NCBI GenBank assembly: GCA_963920665.1 | Contig: OY987265.1 | Coordinates: 44,087,001 to 44,151,000, forward strand | Source of the DNA: Straminergon stramineum | Taxonomy: Eukaryota; Streptophyta; Bryopsida; Hypnales; Calliergonaceae | DNA: 64,000 nt | Reading direction: 5' to 3' | Part shown: piece after piece, positions 58,085 to 64,000 of the stretch | Numbering within the stretch: position 1 is the first letter of the stretch | Layout of the letters: every line of letters begins with the position of its first letter | Notes under the pieces: generated by a model | Told to the model about the DNA's origin: nothing | The model's input: the letters and a program-made list of their open reading frames with translations, nothing else | The model's database searches: none | Position numbers and translations under genes: made by a program

Positions 58085-58654
58085 CTCAGCTAGGTCAGCT
58101 GCAAGCAAGGCTTGCGGACATTGGAGAGCTACGCTTGGCGAAACCAAAACAGGAAGGCAACATGATCGACAGCAGGTCTTGCAGGCATCTGAAGCAAGAT
58201 TCTAAGCCTGTGGAAAGGGAGTGCACCTGTTTCAACTTGCATGATTATTATATTATCAATTTTCACATAACTTATATTTTTCGCATCCTGAAACATCGGG
58301 TCCCTTTGCGCCAATTGATTCACTGCAGACTCTGTAGTCGGTAGCCAGGAAAGCTTCCTGAATCACATTTCAAGCTTTGGAATTTTCGGTGCAGCTTACT
58401 GACTTGAAGTGATAAATCTTATGATTGATTTTGAAAATTGATCTCAGTATTATTTATGCAAAGAAGATTTCAAACTTTAGGTTGTAGACTTGTAGGGGAG
58501 ACGTCTAAGCTCTTTAAGTTACCTCCTTTTGGAGCATTAGCTTGCATCTCAGACAACAACTGGCGTGATAATTAATCAGTTCAACTGAGGCAGAGAGCAT
58601 AGAGTAGATAAAAGGACGATGACAACACAATACGGGTATCTTTGGATCTCTACA
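58085..58654. other. Upstream region of the membrane-protein gene
   Basis: Likely promoter and 5' UTR of the minus-strand gene, then AT-rich DNA. No separate gene recognised. Confidence 0.35.
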
Positions 58655-59132
58655 AGATGTCAAATACTTGGTTGATAAAAAATTAGACAATAATCAATTG
58701 ACTTGTGTACAAATATGTAACATTGTTGTAGAGGCTTGTGATTTCTAGCACTAATTTTTAGAAATAATTAATCATCTCAAGTCAAATGATTTAGAATTTT
58801 GTATTCACTTTTTGGAAATTTGAAATCCTTGAAGTTTTACTTTGTATTGGGTAAAACATGGCTTGATATTATAGTTAGAAAATGGAGTAACTTTTTTGGA
58901 AGGTTAAATTTTGAACTTTCAATTTCTTAACAAAAAAGATACATAAATTGTTTGAAATTCCATCACTCATTTATTGAAATAAATAAATGTCTAACATTGG
59001 AAGTCTTTTGGAAAGACTATTGGTAATAAAAAATATTCAATGATAGGGACCATGACTTTAATAAAAAAGAGAACAAATAAAAGAGAATAAACTACATAAC
59101 CAATTATTTCACCAATAACTTTGAGAATAATG

Positions 59133-59854
59133 GGGTGATTGCAAGAAACACTTGTCGATTTTGTTGCATTTTGCCGAGTTTTTTGGAAGTACTTTAAAAT
59201 TAGAAAATTAATTTATATATATATGACTAATGTATATACCTTTAAGATGAAGGTACCCATGGAAGGAATTGCATAGAAAAATTCTCTAAGTAGGAGAACT
59301 AGAAAAGTGCTAAGTCTCAAGAAAATACATACCTTGATGTTTTGATTAAGGAAAAATAGTAAAAATAAGTAAATACAAAAAATAAAAACTGGACATTTGC
59401 AACAACTCCATGGAGATGGTCATCCACCAAAAAAACCACCAAAAAAACCACCAAAATAATATTTTATATGTTACAAAATGCAAGTAGAAAGAAGCTCACT
59501 TTGTAGACTTCCACACCACAAAAAATTAACTATTTTTAAAATTCCTTCCCTGAATAGCTACAAGTCTACTAGAAGACCATCTCATCCAAATTTCAGTTCA
59601 AATTATGTTTTGGGGGGTTCTAAATAGTACTAAAAACCTCCCAATTGGCAATTGTGACATTGAATTGGGTCTATTTTGGGATAGTAAATTATTTTTGGAA
59701 ATTTTGAAAAAATTAGGGAAAGTGTATGATAGTCATGAGTACCTTCCCTATATAAATCTTGAGTCATTTGGAGCCAAAACACAAAAGTTATGGGCAAAAA
59801 ACTAATTAGCACACAATGTGATACAAAATAGGACAAGTGTTTCTTGCGATCACC
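59133..59854. mobile_element. Inverted-repeat transposon in the second TIR gene's last exon
   Basis: 722 bp. Ends GGGTGATTGCAAGAAACACT (continuing TGTC) and GACAAGTGTTTCTTGCGATC (continuing ACC) pair over 23 bases with one mismatch. TAATG occurs on both sides (59128-59132, 59855-59859), a likely 5-bp target duplication. Absent at the matching position of copy 1. Contains a CCACCAAAAAAA triple repeat near 59426; no transposase. Confidence 0.85.
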
Positions 59855-60721
59855 TAATGACAAGTTCTTTGAACAATAGTCTACTTAGTACTTCTATTTG
59901 GTTGAAAATAGGCATGTGTGGCGGAACCTATAGTCATAATTCAAAACACAAACAATCACCTCATTAATAATATACTTTATAAAATATACTAAAGCCAATT
60001 TATAATAGGCAATTGATAAAAGTTAGGCATTGTCCACACTCACAACAATAGTATATTGAGACTCTTAAAAGATGAAATCACAACAAAAAAAATGATGCAT
60101 TGCCACCAATCCAAACAATATCATATCACAAAATAGTCCAATGAATGAAACAAAGGACTAGTTAACAAAAAAGTAGAGCCATGCTATAATAAATAATATA
60201 TCAAGCTACAAAAGTAGCGAGGGATGTTATTTCCATGGGAAGGGTGTACATTTAAGACATAATCTCAATGGTTGGATCTTCTTCAATCATGCTTAATCAA
60301 AGGTCTAAGAAAAGGACATCATAACACTAATGTAGTCCCATATTTTGAAAAACAAGAACGGTGTGATTGTGAGGCTTTATCTTAGGTGGAAAATAATATT
60401 GATAGTAGGAAAATTAAACTCATGTTAGGAGGCAAGGATTGAAACTATTTGCAATTAGTTGATTGTAATGGGGTCCAACTAGTCGAGGGGTTCGGAAGGA
60501 GGGGGTAAAACTTAGAAGGGGGAGGGGTTAGAAAGAGAGGTTTGGAAGGAGAGGGTCAAAAGGGGTGGGGTCCAACAAAGGTCTAACTAGTCAGACCTCT
60601 CTAAATTTTGTTAAATTTTATAAAAAATAATAATAATATTTGAAATTTTTAATAAATTCATTTTTTTTAATTATAATTTAAAAAAATTTCTCTTGCATAT
60701 CAAGTCACAAATTGGAGTCAT

Positions 60722-60912
60722 GTTAGGCTTGCATAGGTTAGGCTTACATAGCCTAGATTGATGTAGATTAGACTAGGTTAGGCTTATAGAGGTTAGATTT
60801 ACATAGATTTGAGTTACAGAGTAGACTTACTAACATAGTGTAGACTTACTAACATAGTGTAGACTTACATAGGTTAGACTTACTTGCATAGCATAGACTT
60901 GCATAGCTTAGA
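60722..60912. repeat. Tandem TTAGGCTTACATAGG / GTAGACTTACTAACATA array
   Basis: About 190 bp of short units (12-18 bp) such as AGGTTAGGCTTACATAG and TAGTGTAGACTTACTAACA, lying in the enlarged intron of TIR copy 2. Not present in copy 1. Confidence 0.7.
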
Positions 60913-62204
60913 CATTTTACATTGTGACATTGTTTAAACTTGGTGAGATTTTTTTGCAACAAGTCCAAAAAATATCCTTTTGGGGGAGATGATAGTTTAC
61001 TAAGTTAAGTGCATGGATTTTGTTTATTGACATTTTGACTCATCTCCAAATACATTGTGTAGTGTGAATGAGAGTGTTGTGTAGTGTGAATGTGGTTGTA
61101 GATAGGATTTGGACTTTCAGAAACCAAAGTTGATGAGGAGTCAATGCCATAGTCTTTGTCCAAAAGACAGAGCCAATAAAGTACCTTTCTTATACTCTTA
61201 AATTTTTTGGAAACAAGATTCCAATATCATTTCTAAACTTCACCTAAATTTAGCACCAATTTGTCTATATGTGACTAAAAATTCAGACATCATTGACATA
61301 CTCCAGTGGCTACCAAATTATTTTGCTTGATTTTGCCAGAAACTTGACTTTCCATTTCATTTTTCATTTCTTAGTAGGGTACCTCCAAAGATTAGCTCGA
61401 GGCTACCAATTCTAACAGATTTTGCATAATAGTTTTGCTTTATTAGGAAGCTACAATACAATTTCTTCAATTTATTTACTTCAATTTTCTAGAGGCTTGC
61501 AACTTGACCAAAATATTTCTTTAGGATTAGCTGCTCACCTTCTCCACCTTCACCCACTCGGGCGGCAAGATGGTCGAAACAGTTGCCAAAAACCTCCTTC
61601 TGAAACCCCACCTCCCCGACTACCGCCTCATACTGCAGACCATTTCTCCGACCCACCTCCCGCAACGCAAGCTTCCAAGCCTCCACACGCACACAAGGAT
61701 CCTTTTGCGCCCAGACGGCCCACGTCTGAAACCATCTCTCTCTTCGCTCCGCATCCTCGCACTCCTTGCACGACAAGCCAAAAAACAAGGGTAAAATCTT
61801 GCGTTTACTCGACTGCACAAGCACCGAAAGCTCCAGCATGGGCCACTTGCTCTGACTGAAATACTCCTCCGACACCACCACGATCGCCAGCTCACACTGC
61901 TGCGCGGCTTGGAAAATGTATTGCGCGAAGACCTCGCCCTTGGGAAGGCTGCCGGGACGCTTGTCGAAGAAGGGCATGTGGTGGAGTTGGTGCTCCAAGT
62001 CCAAGCACAGTTGCTCCACGAAGTTCTTCTGGGCTCCGCTGCGGCTTAGGAAGATCGGGTGCTTGGAGTGGAGTGGAAGCTCCAGGACCGTTTCGAGGAG
62101 ACGATCCTCTTCGGACGGCACCAGCTCGATGTCTCTTGTGGTGGACATGGCAGAGGACGGAGGGAACACGAGCTCTGAAAATTCTGGCTCAGCCCTAAAC
62201 CAGG

Positions 62205-63110
62205 AAGCTTCGACGAAACTAGTCGGATAGAAGACAGGGTTGGAGCAATTGTCGGCACTCTAAAGAAAGTAACACTGCATTCAAGTCGGTCATCAAAGAG
62301 GCAGACGATGTTCTGCTGGCGGATGCTGTCCACACACCTTTCTTCCTTCAAGACGAAATACTTCAGCCTCAGTGGGACAAGAGTCGGTAAAGAGATAGAA
62401 ATGAAATTTGCAATCTTGTGTTCAACATCAATACTTCGACGAAACTCTTAAGATTGAAGACAGGTTTGCGACAATGGTCGTAATCCTAAACTAACTCTCT
62501 ATTCAAGCCGATCATGAAAGAAGCAGAAGATGCTTTTCCGAAGGATGTTTCTTGCGACAATTTTCTCCCTTCAAGACTGAATACTTCCGCCTTAATGAGA
62601 CCAAGTTTGGTACAAAACTAAGGTCTCTTGCAAGATTAAATTGAAATGCAATACTTCGACGAAACTATTAAGATTATAGACAAGACTGGAACATTTGAAG
62701 GAACGCGAAACTCACTCTCCATTCAAGCCAGTCATCAACAAGGCAGGAGATGCTCTACTGATGAACTGTTTTCCAAACACCTTCTTCCTTACACACTAAA
62801 AATACTTCAGGCCGAGTGACTCACGATCGAATCGGTACAGAAATAGAAATGCCAATTGCAAGATTGTATGGCAAATCATTACTGCGAAGGTACTACTGCG
62901 AGTACTAGATAGCTAGGACAACAAACAAGTTTGGCACAATTGTCGCAATCTTAAACTACCTCTGCATTCAAGCCGGCCATCGATTGATCAAAGGGGCTGG
63001 AGACACCCAAGTGAAGGAGGTTTTCCAGACACTGATTTCTTCCTTGAAGACAAAATACTTCACTCTCAATCCCCAGAATGGATTCAGTTCATATTGACTG
63101 GCTGAGCACA
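62205..63110. repeat. About 220-bp tandem repeats upstream of TIR copy 2
   Basis: Four units, anchored by CTTCGACGAAACT at about 62208, 62435 and 62652 and a degraded form near 62881, with spacing 227, 217 and 229. Homologous to 39813-40450, which has three. Confidence 0.75.
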
Positions 63111-63498
63111 CATTATCGCACTTGCAAATTGCTATCGAGTTCAGTTAGCGCGGTCGCTGCTGCAGCTTAGACGAGACATGCGAAACTACGAGTGGGTTCG
63201 AAAGTCTTGAAGAAATTCCTTTTGAAGGAATGCTTTCACAACTGTAGAATAATAAGGTAAAAGAGACACTTCTTCTTGCCACACTCAGTGAATTTCTGAG
63301 GAATGGAGGTGGCCAGTGGTGCGACACAGGCAACCTTGTGGATGATTGGGCAAAGATGGATGGCGATTTTCAATTGTTGAACTCCGATTGATTGCCGGCA
63401 AAAATTAAGGAAAAAATAGAAGTTTGAGTTTAAAAAAATTGCTTTTGAAAGAGAGTCAAGAAACAAATAAATAAGTGTTGCAAATGCTGAACTATTTG

Positions 63499-63742
63499 CA
63501 CTAAATAGTGAAATTGGGTTGCCTTAACAATTAGGTTGCCTTCCCCCCAGAAGTTACTTTACAAGCCATCTAAGTCATCAAATACTTATGAAAAAAATTT
63601 CATTGGTACATGTGGAGGTTTATAAATCATAGTTCCTATTGTAATTCAAAAGTAGTTCATTCTTGTAGAGAAACAATAAATATTTATATTGTGTCAAATG
63701 TCAAGAAATTAGTGTGGGGCAAACTAATTTCACTATTTAGTG
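63499..63742. mobile_element. MITE family A copy 2, uninterrupted
   Basis: 244 bp. Ends CACTAAATAGTGAAATTGGG and AAACTAATTTCACTATTTAG (continuing TG). The full-length relative, inverted, is the interrupted MITE at 23010-23964. Near 63515-63540 it preserves GGCAACCTAATTGTTAAGGC (as its reverse complement), the unoccupied site for E5. Inserted within copy 2 of the TIR block; copy 1 lacks it. Confidence 0.85.
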
Positions 63743-64000
63743 TAGAAATTGGGACTCATACAAATTTAAGAGTCATTTAGACATGACTTGAGCATGGAGT
63801 CATGAGGACAATTGACTAAAATGATGAAATAAAGCTACAACATGACCATGGAAACATAATGCTACACAACTAAAGACATGTAATTTAGCTAGACAAGTGC
63901 AACCTCGACTAGATATTAAGAAAATATGTAATTTGGACCTTAGAGAATTCAAGAGTTGTTTCAAGCCCAGATTCTCATGATAAGATTTAGTTTGGAACTA

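Larger units (their letters stand above)
58991..62169 (-). pseudogene. TIR-domain gene copy 2: frameshifted, membrane exon interrupted
   Basis: Exon 1 (62169-61539) encodes MFPPSSAMSTTRDIELVPSE and a complete TIR domain (IFLSRSGAQKNFVEQL, FFDKRPGSLPKGE, SKWPMLEL with the conserved Glu). It lacks the 15-residue N-terminal duplication of copy 1. A run of five A at 61588-61592, four in copy 1, shifts the last 17 codons. As a result the conserved GAGAAG|GTGAGC donor is now in phase 1. Exon 2 is still visible after a TATAG acceptor at 59927 (VPPHMPIFNQIEVLSRLL...), is split by a transposon at 59133-59854 and resumes (IILKVIGEIIGYVVYSLLFV...) to a TAG at 58991. Translation would end soon after the TIR domain, so a soluble TIR-only product of about 226 residues remains possible if the donor is ignored. 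Confidence 0.75.
58655..64000. repeat. Segmental duplication, copy 2 (TIR block), runs off the window
   Basis: Direct-orientation copy of 37823-41250. It is longer because of an inserted 722-bp transposon, about 1.2 kb extra in the gene's intron (about 60350-61530), one more upstream tandem unit and a MITE at 63499-63742. Confidence 0.85.

Noticed and set aside
1..64000. CRISPR arrays, rRNA, tRNA genes, bacterial operon signals
   Set aside because: None visible; the spaced repeats present are minisatellites or promoter-adjacent tandem repeats without conserved direct-repeat/spacer structure.

Overview
This is a stretch of nuclear DNA from a land plant. It is AT-rich, sparse in genes and full of small inverted-repeat transposons. 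It holds spliced genes for a 20S proteasome alpha subunit and intron-containing histone H2A, a Ty1/Copia element primed by initiator tRNA-Met, and TIR-domain genes. The TIR sequence is unlike the usual angiosperm form. A linker-histone-like domain is fused to an Arg/His tail resembling sperm protamines. Together these point to a plant lineage with motile sperm (bryophyte, fern, lycophyte, or cycad/Ginkgo) rather than an angiosperm; this placement is inference and the species is not identified.

Layout. 1-4500: 3' part of a proteasome alpha-7 (PAG1-type) gene, with one TTAA-flanked transposon in the intron before its first visible exon and another in a later intron. 4.5-13.3 kb: repeat-derived, no gene seen. 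13.4-13.8 kb: H1-like/protamine-like gene (-). 15.1-17.6 kb: seven-exon gene for a secreted Cys-rich protein resembling the Expp1 family (-). 18-24 kb: four TTAA-flanked elements, one of them nested inside another element, and a minisatellite. 24.3-30.2 kb: three H2A loci, one intact on +, one decayed on - and one intact on -; the two - loci are a tandem duplication. 31-37 kb: no gene seen, several small elements. 37.8-41.3 kb: TIR plus transmembrane gene (-). 43-45.4 kb: more transposons. 45.7-51.0 kb: complete but decayed Copia retrotransposon carrying an antisense fragment of a host OSB-type gene. 51-55.5 kb: transposons only. 55.8-58.1 kb: GC-rich gene for an unrecognised multi-pass membrane protein (-). 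58.7 kb to the end: second, damaged copy of the TIR block.

The dominant and possibly new signal is a set of at least ten non-autonomous elements of about 0.57-0.96 kb. They begin with CCCCT-like and end with AGGGG-like inverted repeats and are flanked by TTAA or a one-base variant. One of them interrupts another element whose uninterrupted relative lies at the far end of the window, giving an empty-site comparison. TTAA target plus CCC-starting termini is the piggyBac signature, which I do not recall as established in land plants. A second theme is the duplicated TIR-transmembrane block. One copy keeps an open frame across a conserved intron, while the other has a one-base slip and a transposon in its membrane exon. 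Each copy carries a different number of about 220-bp tandem repeats just upstream of the start codon.
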